Source: Verticillium longisporum | Taxonomy: Eukaryota > Ascomycota > Sordariomycetes > Glomerellales > Plectosphaerellaceae | Assembly: GCA_019188255.1 (NCBI GenBank) | Contig: JAETXT010000003.1 | Coordinates: forward strand, 4,960,001 to 5,024,000 | Reading direction: 5' to 3' | DNA length: 64,000 nt | In this document: positions 1 through 12,443 of the stretch, one piece after another | Layout: the number at the start of each line of letters is the position of its first letter | How positions within the stretch are numbered: position 1 is the first letter of the stretch | Notes under the pieces: model-generated | The model's database searches: none | Told to the model about the DNA's origin: nothing | The model's input: only the letters and a program-made list of their open reading frames with translations | Made by a program: the position numbers and the translations under genes

Positions 1-178
1 TGTTACATTCTTTGAGGTCCCAGAAATGAAAGGTCGCACTCCGGGTGAAATAGATCGCATGTTTGAGCTCGGGCTGTCCGCCAGGCAGTTCAGGGCATGG
101 CATAACCCTAGCGCAAATTTGAACGATGGCGAGGGCGAGAAGCAAGATGGAGGTCGGGGTCCAGCAACACCTGTTTAA
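1..178 (+). CDS. MFS sugar transporter, 3' end only
   Basis: The window opens inside a reading frame (codons from base 2) that ends with TAA at 176-178, giving a 58-residue C-terminal tail. It contains PEMKGRTPGEIDRMFE, a close variant of the PETKGRTLEEID(E)LFE signature that follows the last transmembrane helix in fungal major-facilitator sugar transporters, then a hydrophilic cytoplasmic tail. The membrane part lies upstream of the window, so the substrate (hexose, disaccharide or quinate) cannot be named. It neighbours a beta-glucosidase, compatible with sugar uptake. The family call rests on this one motif, which is very characteristic. Confidence 0.82.
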   Translation, partial: VTFFEVPEMKGRTPGEIDRMFELGLSARQFRAWHNPSANLNDGEGEKQDGGRGPATPV

Positions 179-349
179 TACTCAGCTATTCCAATGATAG
201 GATGCATCCTGGCTCTGAATCATGCTAAAGTATATTTCGCTACGATGACGCATTCTTGATGCAACAGCCGTATTGATCTGAGTCTAGGTGGACCTAGATA
301 CCAAAGAGTACAGTAAACCGCCACGTAACTGACATAGAAGCCATCGCCG

Positions 350-2090
350 TCAAACTTTCAGCAACTCCTGCCTCAAACCTGGCGATGTTACACTGACGAC
401 CCTTCCATCCTCGAACTTGAAATAAATCTCATCGATTGGCAGTCCCGCAAATCTCAGTCCGTCCTGCGCGATCCACGTCTCACACTGCTTGGCAAAGATC
501 CCAGTTTTGTTCTTCGATGAATGGCCCTCAAAATACACCAACCACCTGTCGTCTGTACCGACCGGGTACGCCCTCGCATCAATACTGAGGAGATCCTCCC
601 GTCCAGGAAACCCCAGCCAAGCATCGAGAATGCTGCCATTGCCGAACATCCACTCCTCAATCTTGAGCCCTGGACCATCATCAACGGCTAGAGTCAGCAA
701 GCCGGTCTCAGAGGCGTAGGTGCCACCATAGGTAGCTTCCGCCTGAGCTCGCGTGAGCGACTCCAAAGTTGGAATGAGGGTGCGGATCACAACATCGAGG
801 AGGTCCCTGACGGCGGTAAAGGCCTCTTGGCCAGCGGTATTGATGGAGAGACCGACACCATAAGCAGGAAAGAAGGCAATGTGTGCGGCGTAAAACGGCA
901 GGTTTCCGGTTTTGCTATAGATCTCTATCGGGAGGCCGTCGGGTGTCAGGTCGTTGGGACGGTAGATCTCCCAAGGCATACCAACGCCTTCGGAAGGGTT
1001 GGCAGTGAAGACAACTGGTTTAAGCCACATGGCAGTGTCGGCACGGGAGAGCTGCTCGTGTTTGAGGATGCTGCGGATGAAGGACTGCAAATCGTGTGGC
1101 GTTGAGAACATACCGCCGGTACTGTCGTAGTTGGCAAGTGGTCTAGTATACCACTCGAGGCCGCCAACGGGGATGATGCCTTTTTCGACAACGGGCACTA
1201 TGGTACCTGTATTTTTGAGTTTGAGTGGCACGGCGATGCGATCATTCAGGGCATCGGCGTAGGAGAAGGACGTAATATTCTCGACAGCAAAGCCGAGGAT
1301 TATGTAGGCAAGATTGCTGTATGCAGCGTTGGTGCCGGGCTGCCAGGTAAGATTCGAGAATTTGAGTCCATCAAAGGATTCTGCGCCAATCAGTATAGGT
1401 TACGTCAAATCGGCGTAGTCTGCGAAAATAACTTGCGTCTACGAGTGCAGGGCGCCTCGCCAATCTGAATCGCATCACAAGTCGGCAGGTCCTCGGGGAT
1501 GGGTATTTTCGGGAACCCAAGCTGCTCCAGCATGACAGGCGGGATCGTAGCGGAGATGTCATATAAAAAGCCTAAGGGTATTAGTTTCATGGCTGTTTCT
1601 TGTGCTCTAGGATGTTCTTACTGTCTTGGTTGACACCAGCGAGCTGGCTTGCTAACATCCTCAATGTCGTGCCCTTATATTTGACGACGTTCTCCAGCTC
1701 CGGCACAAACTGCCATACGGGTGAATCAAGATTGAGACCTTCCTCCAAAAGAAGAGACAAGACAGTAAAAACTTTCGTCACAGATCCTAAACGGTAAATG
1801 GTGTCTCCATTGACTGTGTCGACGCCTGTGTCGTTACGAACCAGTGCTGTGTGGTGAAACTCGAAGAAAGTATCATCGGATGTAGTGATTGCGACTGAAA
1901 AAGACGTGGTCGTGACGTTGAAGTCGTTTTGGCAGGACTTGACGACATTGTCCAAGCTTTTCTTGAGAGCTGTTGCTACTCTGTCGCTCGAACTGATCTT
2001 AGGGTTGGGCAGAACGGCCCCAGTGGGAGGACAATGGGCGGCAACCCACGTCAGCCACGATAGAGCTACCAATGCTATCGTGGTCTTCAT
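350..2090 (-). CDS. Secreted serine beta-lactamase-like protein
   Basis: Three exons on the minus strand: 2090-1622, 1571-1443 and 1380-350, with 50 and 62 bp GT-AG introns; 542 residues. The start MKTTIALVAL is chosen over an upstream ATG at 2111 because it begins a clean signal peptide (about residues 1-19). The beta-lactamase/transpeptidase class C fold is shown by the S-x-x-K nucleophile motif in RLGSVTKVF (Ser103, Lys106) and the Y-x-N motif in AAYSNLAY (Tyr220). Fungal members of this family are mostly uncharacterised hydrolases or acyltransferases, some found in secondary-metabolite clusters; the substrate is unknown. A C-terminal lipocalin-like extension follows the catalytic half. 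The gene is intact. Neighbours are carbohydrate genes. Confidence 0.85.
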
Positions 2091-3264
2091 GTTGTTTGTG
2101 GAGAGCGGCAAGGCCCTTGGATCCCTTCCAATCCAGATCGCGAAAGAGCTGATCGTTTTGGAAGGCTGGAAGGATGACTGCCAGAACAGTGCTAAGGAGG
2201 TGAGACTTGTTTGCGAAGATTGCAGCAGAGGATGCGGTTGCGGATGATTGATGATAATAGATCTCTTCAGGCCTGGACACTTATATATCTATCAAGTGAC
2301 TCCGAGTCTGTCAAATGTTCATCCTTCTTGATAGCAGAGTCCTCAAGGACGCGCAAGCTCAGGCGAAGCAGTCCGAGCCGTCAATTACAATAATCCCAGA
2401 CGACAGCACTTGGGCTGCGGAAATTCGGCGGCACTCACAGTGCCTAGGATTTTGGAAATCCATCATCATAGGGTTGGGAGTTTGTGGCCGAGCACTTATT
2501 CGTCGGCTCGGTCTTCGACGCGTCACATTTAGAGGCTCAAACACGCCTCTGTGGGTTTTCTGACCGAACTTGCAGGACCAGCGCCGCGAAGCCTTTACAT
2601 TTTGCAGCATCAGCTTAAATCTCCGAAGTCTTCAAGAGGATTCGTTGGGGGGGGGGATTTGTCTTAGGACAGATCCGAGATAGGCTGTACAGGCTGCACA
2701 TAGCCCGCGCCTAGAGAGAGTGGAGACTTCTGAAATGCGAGCTGGCAAATGAGGGTAGGCCTGATGGTTTGCGAGGTTCCTCATCCTCGCAGGCATGATC
2801 CTGCGAATAAACCTAAATCTTGAGATCAGCGAGCCTATTCCCTCTAGAACCACACTTCGCTTCGTTTCAAGGCAGGGAGTGCAATTGAGAAGTGGCGTAC
2901 AGTCCTCGGTCCGTGCTCTTAGCTTCCTCACATATCGCTGCCTTGGTCTCAATTGATCTGCCTGGGTATTCAGGGCAGGCCGAGCTGGGTCAAAACAGTG
3001 GCGGCCCGGAAGCCGCAATAGAGAAACGAGCGTATCAAATCAAGCCTATGATAGGACCGTCGATGAAGTGGCTGGCTTGCAGAGCCCGACTCATCATAAT
3101 ATAGAAAGGCCGATGCAACAGTCAGCCCGCGCTCATCAAACAGGTTATACTAACAATGACCGACGACAACTGAATTCAAATGTCCCGAAAATCGTTCAGA
3201 TCATGACCTCGTATTATTTGTTCCTGACGTATAGATTTACAACAGTCGGTGAAGAAAAACGCGC
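2091..3264. other. Gene-free interval
   Basis: About 1.2 kb between the beta-lactamase-like start and the 3' end of the beta-glucosidase gene, so it mainly holds the beta-lactamase-like promoter. An AT-rich stretch around 2279-2290 could serve as its TATA region, and a 10-base G run lies near 2647-2656. Open frames here are short and lack family features. No gene seen. Confidence 0.5.
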
Positions 3265-5863
3265 TCATGGCTTCCACTGTTTTGCCTCGAGTAGCACAAC
3301 AGTGGTCTGCAGGACATCCGCCGCAGTCTTGCCTAGCGAAATGGCGTATTCTCCACCTTGAATCACCCATTGCCTCGAGGCCTCATTAAACGACGCGAAG
3401 TCCTTGACCGAGACAAAAATCTCGGTATTCTTCACCTCGCCAGGCTGAAGACGCACCTTCTGGAACCCAGCCAGGGCCTTGATGGGCGTGTCGGTCGAAG
3501 CCTGCGCCCTGCCGGCGTAAACCTGCACCAGCGTAGCACCCTCGATGCTTCCAATGTTCTTCACATCAACTCTGACGGCGTAGCTATCGTTATCATCCGA
3601 CGTCTTGGCCACTTCCATTGCGCCATACTCAAAACTCGTATAAGAGAGACCGTGGCCGAAGGGGAAGTTAACCTTGTCCCTCGTGAGGCGGTCAAAGTGG
3701 CGGTATCCCACAAAAACACCTTCTTCGTATGTCACCTTCAACTGCCCATCGACGTACTCGCCGGGAAAGTTTCCATGCGCCGGCGCATCCTCGATCTTCT
3801 GGGGGAATGTCACAGGGAGACGGCCCTCGGGATTGACAGCACCAGTGAGCACGTCAGCAATCGAGTTGCCACACTCCTGCCCTGGGAACCATGCCTGCAC
3901 GAGTCCTCGCACCTGGTCCAGCCAGGGCATGGCCACGGCGACGCCTGTCGAGTTGACGACGACTGTACTACGGTTCGCCGCGGTCACAGCGGCGATGAGT
4001 TCATTCTGCCTACGTGGCAGGTTGAAGGAATCTTGGTCGCGGCCTTCAGTCTCCCACTGGGGATCGTGGCCCGTGAAGACAACGGCCAGGTCGGCTGCCT
4101 GAGCGACTCCTACGGCTTCGGCCTGGAGGTCGGCGTCATGGGCTGACTCAAGGGAGAAGCCGACACGGACGCCGCTGCGGCCTTCGAGGATCTCAAGGCC
4201 AATCTTGCGAGGAGGGTCACTCCTGATACGGAGGCGGTGTTTCCTGCCGCCTTCGAAGTGATGCCGGAACTCTTGCTCGGGGGCTGCTAGGAAAAGGGAG
4301 CCCATGGGGTCGCTGAAATACCCGCCGGCTCCTAGATGAGCATGATATCGACAAAAACCTTGGTCGGACGGAGGCCAGAGCAGGCAACGTAGTGTGAACC
4401 TGACTCAAGAGGCGTAAAGTCGGCAACGATCTCTAGGGCCCGCCACAGCGACTCTTGGGAACCGAGGGGCGAGTACGCCGACAAGGTCTGGCCGTGGCTC
4501 GTCTTTGAGGGCTCCGACCTGCCGTCTTCAAACAGCAGACGCGTGAAGCCTGGTTGACCGTCGAGGCCGAAAACCGCGCCGCTGCTGCCGTTCTTGTTGA
4601 TCGGTGCCAAGAGACGTTCGCGATGGGCACCTTGCGCAAAGGAGAACTCGACATCGTCACCGAGGGCTGCACGCAAACCGTCCCAAGGCGTCACCTTGTA
4701 GTAGGCGTTGACAGCGGCGCTGCCACCTCCGTGCGCGAGGGCGTCCTTGGCAAAGCCGATAAGCGCGACTCTCTTCCCCTTGAGTTCCTCCTTTTTCAGA
4801 GGCAGAACGCCATCATTCTTCAGAAGCACCATCCCTCTAGCACCAAACTCTCGAATGGTCGATCTCAGCTCGGGCTTGTCTGTCGACACGCCCAGCTCTT
4901 GGGGGTCTGACTCGTCTTCGAATGCCTTGAGTTTGAACGCCCACTCCAAGACCCCCCTGACTCGGTCATCGATAACGTCTTCTGTCACCTCCCCTTCGCC
5001 ACTGCATCCTTCACGGCTTGCAGTTTTCGTATCCTCGGCGGTCCAGGCATTTCAAGGTCTAGGCCAGCATTGAGCGCCGCAGCCACGGAGTTTGTGCCGC
5101 CCCAGTCACTCATGACAAGGCCCTTCCACCCCCACTCGCCGCGCAGCACCGTCTTCAGCAGCCACTCATGATTGTCGCAGTGTTGTCCGTTGACGTGGTT
5201 ATACGCAGTCATGACGGCCCAGGGCTTGGCTTCCCTGACGGCAATCTCGAAGGGCTTGAGGTAGATCTCCCTGAGCGCGCGCTCACTGATGGTCTCGTCG
5301 ACGGTCGTCCTCTTGGTCTCCTGCTCGTTGGCAACGAAATGCTTGATGGTGGCGCCAATACCGCGCTCCTGCAGGCCGATAATGTACTGTGACGCCATTT
5401 TGCCCGCGAGAAAGGGGTCCTCGCTGAAGGACTCGAAGTTGCGCCCGCCAAGTGGATGACGGTGGATGCAGACCGTCGGGCCGAGCAGGACATGAGCGCG
5501 CTTGCCTCGGGCTTCAGCGGCGAGGGCGCGACCAGTCCGGCGCGCGATGAGGGGGTCGAAGGTCGCAGCGAGAGAGCAGCCAGCTGGGAAGCAGGCCGAG
5601 CGTATCAACTCATCCGTGGCTGCTGAACGGACACCATTGGGTCCATCGACGGATTTGATGGACGGGATGCCCTTTAAGGGAATGTCTGCTGATTCGGAGA
5701 AGCTCTTGCCCGCAAGCAGTGTGATCTGGTATGCAAGTCAGTGATTCACTCTCTATTGATAGCCTCATATGAAAAGCTATGAGACTGGATGACCAACCTT
5801 CTCGTCGATCGTCAAGGTCGCGAGGACGGTCTCAACGTCCAGCTGCGAAATATAGCGGCCCAT
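3265..5863 (-). CDS. GH3 beta-glucosidase with PA14 domain, two frameshifts
   Basis: Exon 1 is 5863-5798, followed by a 72 bp intron (5797-5726) and a long exon 5725-3265. The start MGRYISQLDVETVLATLT is typical of intracellular fungal GH3 enzymes; no signal peptide is visible. GH3 enzymes release glucose from beta-linked glucosides. Visible marks are KHF near residue 150, the nucleophile Asp229 in VMSDWGGT, a PA14 insert between about 4700 and 4250, the second GH3 domain with TGHDPQWETEGRD, FPFGHGLSYT, and a C-terminal fibronectin-III-like domain. The frame breaks twice, near 4985-4988 (AGGTGAC where a third G is expected) and near 4332-4335 (ATCTAGGAG, one C short). Coding sense continues directly across both. 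Adding one base at each gives 842 residues, normal for the family. Either a decaying gene or base-call errors. Confidence 0.85.
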
Positions 5864-8619
5864 CCCGACAGCTGAAAGACGATGCGCGCAACGATGACGA
5901 TGCGACAGCTGTTGATGGTGAGCGTGGAACGAACAATCAATCAGATGATGATCTTGTTCGCTCTTCATTGCCCCTCATATCATCGCCCTGAAGGGCCACG
6001 AAGTCCCTTAAGACATCTAACATTGTGGATGTTCCTTCCGAAGATGGTGGCCGTTCCGGCCCAAACCGTTCTGGATTTCAGCGAGAATAGGAAGGTTGAA
6101 AATAGGCTGGAAGCGCCCCGGGTATCGTGCAGAAGATTCTGAGCCCCCCCTCGGATCTCGTCTCCCATAGTGGGTGTGCACCAAATTCTCCGCGCAACGA
6201 CACCTAAATCTGACCCACGAGCACTCCGGGGACACAAGCGACCGCTAGCAATAACGTTCTTAACGTCCGACCTATTAAATTCGGTTGAATTCTAGCTGTT
6301 CCGCGAATCTTGTGAGCATTCTGCATCTACCGTTCCGCAGTTTTGAGTTTGGATATATCATCTCCGACAAGCCCCTCATTGGATCAAGTGGTATGGCGAT
6401 CACGATCTAGGGTCTGGGGCTCGTGGTCATATGGCTTGTAAATGAACCTTGCCGTCGAGCCGCGAAGTCTTGTCTGCATAGAGGACGAGTCACATTCTGT
6501 CTGGCATGCATCTCGTGCTGAAGCTGCACGGCAAAGGGTTTATAGTCCATCAGATAATCTAATTTTGAGAAGATACTGCATGTGAAGCACCAGCAAAGCT
6601 GACGATAGGCTTGGTCCCCCCCCCCAACTCTGGCGCTATTGAACCTTCAAAACATTGAGCTCCATTACACTTCGTAATTCAACTCAAGCCACAGATCCCA
6701 CGTGCACATGTGACGACCGTTCGTCCTTGCCGGTGTCCCAGGCAGCTTGCAGGACACGGGGCCTCGGGAAGGGCAATAAGCGAGACCAGGGGCTTTTGAA
6801 GTTCCCCTCGCTGATGGTTTGAAAACAATTGTTTGTCCATAGATGCCACCAAGTCCTATGGAGGGATATTTCTGGCCATTATATACGGGCCTCAATATGG
6901 AACCATGTCTCGGCTGTTCCAGTTCAATCGACACGAAGTCAAAGGCGCCTATGCTGCATGGTTTGTGGCGCATGAAGCTGATGTGCTGACGGCAACATGA
7001 CTCATTCACATTTTGCACGAAGTCACTGGCGCAGTTCTTGGTTTAATTATCTTCTGACTTGTGTCGGTTTTTGAAGCTCGATCCAAGGATACAGGACTGA
7101 CGATAGGCGGGGTAAGGTTGGACTTCCCGATAACGATGCATGTTAACCTAAAATATCATCGAGATGCCTCTGGACTGTTCGATGTGGTTCGGTCCAGGGC
7201 AGAGACTTGATATGGCGAGATGCTGTCTTTCTCCTACTCATCAAGAACACTTGGATCGCTAGATTAATCAAGATTGTACGACATCAGTGCAGCTTCAAGC
7301 AGCAAGAGGCCATCCTCCGTGGAAGATAATGTAATACTGATACTGTGGCACGGAGTCAGACGACGGTCATTGCAGGAAGCAAGTTCTTCATCGTCCTACT
7401 GCTTTCTTTGGTTTAACTCTACTTTTTGATAGTTTTAGATGGGTTTATAACTTTTCTAGTCAAGTTTGCACCCGGAGCTTTCCGGAGATGTGCAGAACGT
7501 GAAGCGTTTGGCTTTTGATGCCGGGGTTACGAATCAGCATGATGAGCGGTCCAGCCAGACTCAAGAAGTCCGATCGGGCTGGTCCTTTTCAACAAGATAG
7601 AAGAAGCGAACTCCAAAGCCAAAGTACGGGGAGAAATCAGGCTACCATGTGAAGAATAAATGGACATGATTCAGAAATCCACTATGGTCCTGCTAACATC
7701 GTCAGCTTCGCTGTTCGGTCGGCATTTCATTCGCGAGGTTGGATCGTTATCCTACTTTAACCCATTTGAAGTTTACGCGACTCATTGACTCTCTTTTCCA
7801 TGTCTAGGTACATGAAGCTCTCCATAAAACCCACTGTTATCAGGTCAAGTATTTCCATGGCGGTAAGCATCATCGGGAAAGATCGGACTTGGCGATATGT
7901 AGCACGGGGGAAAAGAACCACCGCGGAGTAAGGGTTGCTCGTAATACGAAACGTTGATGCCTCACGACGAAGACAAAGCTTGTTGCCCGAGAGAGAGGAG
8001 GGCAATCCATTGATTGATTGGACCCAAGGACCATAAAAAGAGAATAGTTATGTTCTCGGCATTAGAGCCCCGCGCAACCATCCGTAGATCTTTCGTCTTG
8101 GTATCGCGCTACGGTAGTTTTTCTGCTCTCCGTTCATAAATCAGGCGTAAGTCACGTCTATAGTTCGGAAGCCAAGTCGAACATAAATGGGAGGTGGTAT
8201 TGCAGATTGAGAGTCAGTCATGCCCAACTCCTCCACACCCACTTCCTGCCGCGATGGTATCATCCCACCTGAAGTCTCAACCGTCTCTTGGCCCGGTGTC
8301 ATGAGGCGCTCACAATTGGTCGATCTTGATACTTCCGTCCATGATTGCAAGTCGAGATGACGGCGGGGTTGGTGCTCTGGTTGGCACTTGGCAATGGATT
8401 GGCTTTGATGATCTGGGGTATGTTGCCTTGGCACACCACTCTCCACTGCTTGGCAGTTTGGTGAGACACGACGGGTATAGACAAGATGACGTCGAATATC
8501 TCAAGACCGCCTACAAATCGATTGAGTCCCGCGCAAAGTTTTCACTGGCCAGGTGACCTTGGGCACCCCGACCTCATCTTCCATTCTTCCTTTGCCATTC
8601 GGCACGACTTCTCATCGAT
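5864..8619. other. Long interval without a supported gene
   Basis: About 2.75 kb between the divergent GH3 start and the permease start. The largest frame is 117 codons on the minus strand (7018-6665), with no recognisable domain, signal peptide or neighbour logic; I do not call it. Base composition is slightly AT-richer than the flanks and a C run lies near 6617-6625. It may hold both promoters or an unrecognised lineage-specific gene with introns. Confidence 0.45.
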
Positions 8620-10274
8620 ATGTCCGACAACAAGGAGGCTAAGCCTCCGCATATTGGTGGAGAGGCCCCTGCCCAGCAGACACCCGGGACTCAAACCCAT
8701 AGCACAGAGCATCTTGAGAGTATCCCGTCACACACCGTTACGCAACAGGAGCAGGAGAAAGCAGATTCGTGCCTCGATATCAATCATGTGGCTAATCTCG
8801 GCCTTGAGAACTGGGAAGACCTTGAGAAGAAGGTTGTCCGCAGATTGGACATGACTATGCTTCCTCAGCTTTGGATTCTCTACATGTTCAACTACCTCAA
8901 CAGGGTCAATATTGCACAAGCCCGACTGAATACATTTGATGAGGACCTTGGTCTGAAGGATGGAGATTACCAAGTAGGTCGGATCTCAAGGGATTTACGA
9001 CGAGTAAACTGACAATTCCCAGACGGCCGTGGCTATCCTAACTGTGGGATACATGTTAGCTCAGCTGCCATCCAACATGTTGATCACCCGTGTTCGGCCG
9101 GCTGTTTACCTTCCCACCGCCGCCCTGCTGTGGTCTGCCATTTCTGCTGCAACGGCAGGCTGCACCAGCGCTGGGGGCCTTCTAGGTGTCCAATTTGTTC
9201 TCGGAATTATTGAGGCACCTCTGTTCCCAGGTGTAAGTCTTCCCAGGACTGAAAACCGCCAAACCCCTCGCTGATACATTGATTCAGGCCGTGTTTCTCA
9301 TGTCCTGCTGGTACACCCGTCGAGAATTGGCCTTGCGTACTGCTCTGCTGTACTCTGGGCTAGTTCTCGCGCAGGCCTTCTCCGGCCTCATTGCCGCAGG
9401 TGTCTTCGCAGGACTTGACGGTGCCATGAACCTCGCCGGATGGCAGTGGCTTTTTATCCTCGAGGGTGCCGCCAGCGCCTTCTTTGCCTTGACAGCGTTC
9501 TTTATCCTTCCGAACTACCCACAGTCTGAGAATGGCAGCGCCATGTGGTCGATGACTTCGGACATGCGCAAGGTTGCCGTCGCTCGCATCCTTGACGATC
9601 GTGTCGAAAAGTCAGAAGGTTTGAGCGTCTGGCACGGCCTCAAACTCGCCGTAACAGATGTCAAGTGTTACATCTTCATCTTCATGAACATCTTCATCAC
9701 CTCGTCGTACGGCTTTAACAACTTCTTCCCCACCATGGTCAGGGGCTTTGACCTCGGTTCTGACAACGTCTCACTGCTCTTGACCGCTCCTCCGTACGTC
9801 TGGGGCACGATAGTCTCATTCCTTGTTGCATGGAACTCGGACCGGAAGCGCGAGCGTGGCTTCCACATCATGGCCAACCTCTGCTGTTCTATCACTGGCT
9901 TTATCATCACTGTCGCTACGGTCAACACGGCAGCGCGGTACACGGCAGCTTTTCTCTACACGTCTGGCAGCTTTTCCGCAAACGCCCTGGTCTACACCTG
10001 GGCTGTCTCCTCGCTTGGGCAGACACCAGAAAAGCGGGCGGCAGGTGGTGCGATCGTCAACATCTGCGGACATATCGGCAACGTCATCTCTCCGTACTTC
10101 TTCCCTGACAGGGATGCACCGCGCTTCACCATGGCCATGATTTTACAAATCGTATTTGCATCGCTCGCTCTGACGATGGCTGGCGTCTCCAAGATGTACC
10201 TGAGGAAGCAGAACAGCAAGCTGCGTGAGTCGGCCGAGAGGCTTGGCAGGGCTTACAACCCTTTCACCACGTAG
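8620..10274 (+). CDS. MFS permease of the allantoate (Dal5) type
   Basis: Three exons, 8620-8973, 9023-9232 and 9288-10274, with introns of 49 and 55 bp, all phase 0; 516 residues. The protein starts with a hydrophilic cytoplasmic tail, then LPQLWILYMFNYLNRVNIAQARL, the first transmembrane region of the anion:cation symporter branch that includes yeast Dal5 (allantoate, ureidosuccinate), Tna1 (nicotinate) and Vht1. About twelve hydrophobic segments follow, including GYMLAQLPSNMLITRVRP, GIIEAPLFPG and FILEGAASAFFALTAFF. The C-terminus is short and charged. It probably imports a carboxylate or vitamin-like anion at the plasma membrane; the exact substrate cannot be read from sequence. Convergent with the cutinase gene. 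Confidence 0.9.
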
Positions 10275-10663
10275 TACCATCAACAGTCACAAGATTCAGC
10301 GGAGGCCAAGATAGACATGGCTCTCGAATATCAGAGGCTCACGGCAGCATGACGCTCCATAAAATCTTTAACAATCCCAGCGCCAGGCACTGTATCATTC
10401 GTCTTCGTTCATGATGCCAGTACTCTGCGCCATGGAGGCGTAATTGGCACGCCAGGAATCATGGGTTTCGTAGAGTAGGAATGGTCAGCCCCCTTTGAAC
10501 TCCGCCAATGTCAAGATGATAATTAGCTTTCTCCCCAATAGTCATAGAATGTATCCAAGTATGTACACGAATCACTGGCCCTTGAAGTCGTGGCCGTGCA
10601 AGCCCTCAACATCTTGCCACGAAGACCTCGTCCAAGATTCATCAAAAACAACCATCACGCCGG
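10275..10663. other. Intergenic region between convergent genes
   Basis: Holds the 3' ends of the permease (+) and cutinase (-) transcripts. No gene or repeat seen. Confidence 0.5.

Positions 10664-12443
<1,780 letters not shown>

Noticed and set aside
3358..4146. 262-codon plus-strand frame opposite GH3
   Set aside because: Antisense of clear GH3 coding sequence.
6665..7018. 117-codon minus-strand frame in the GH3-permease interval
   Set aside because: No recognisable family, signal or conserved feature; left as unexplained.
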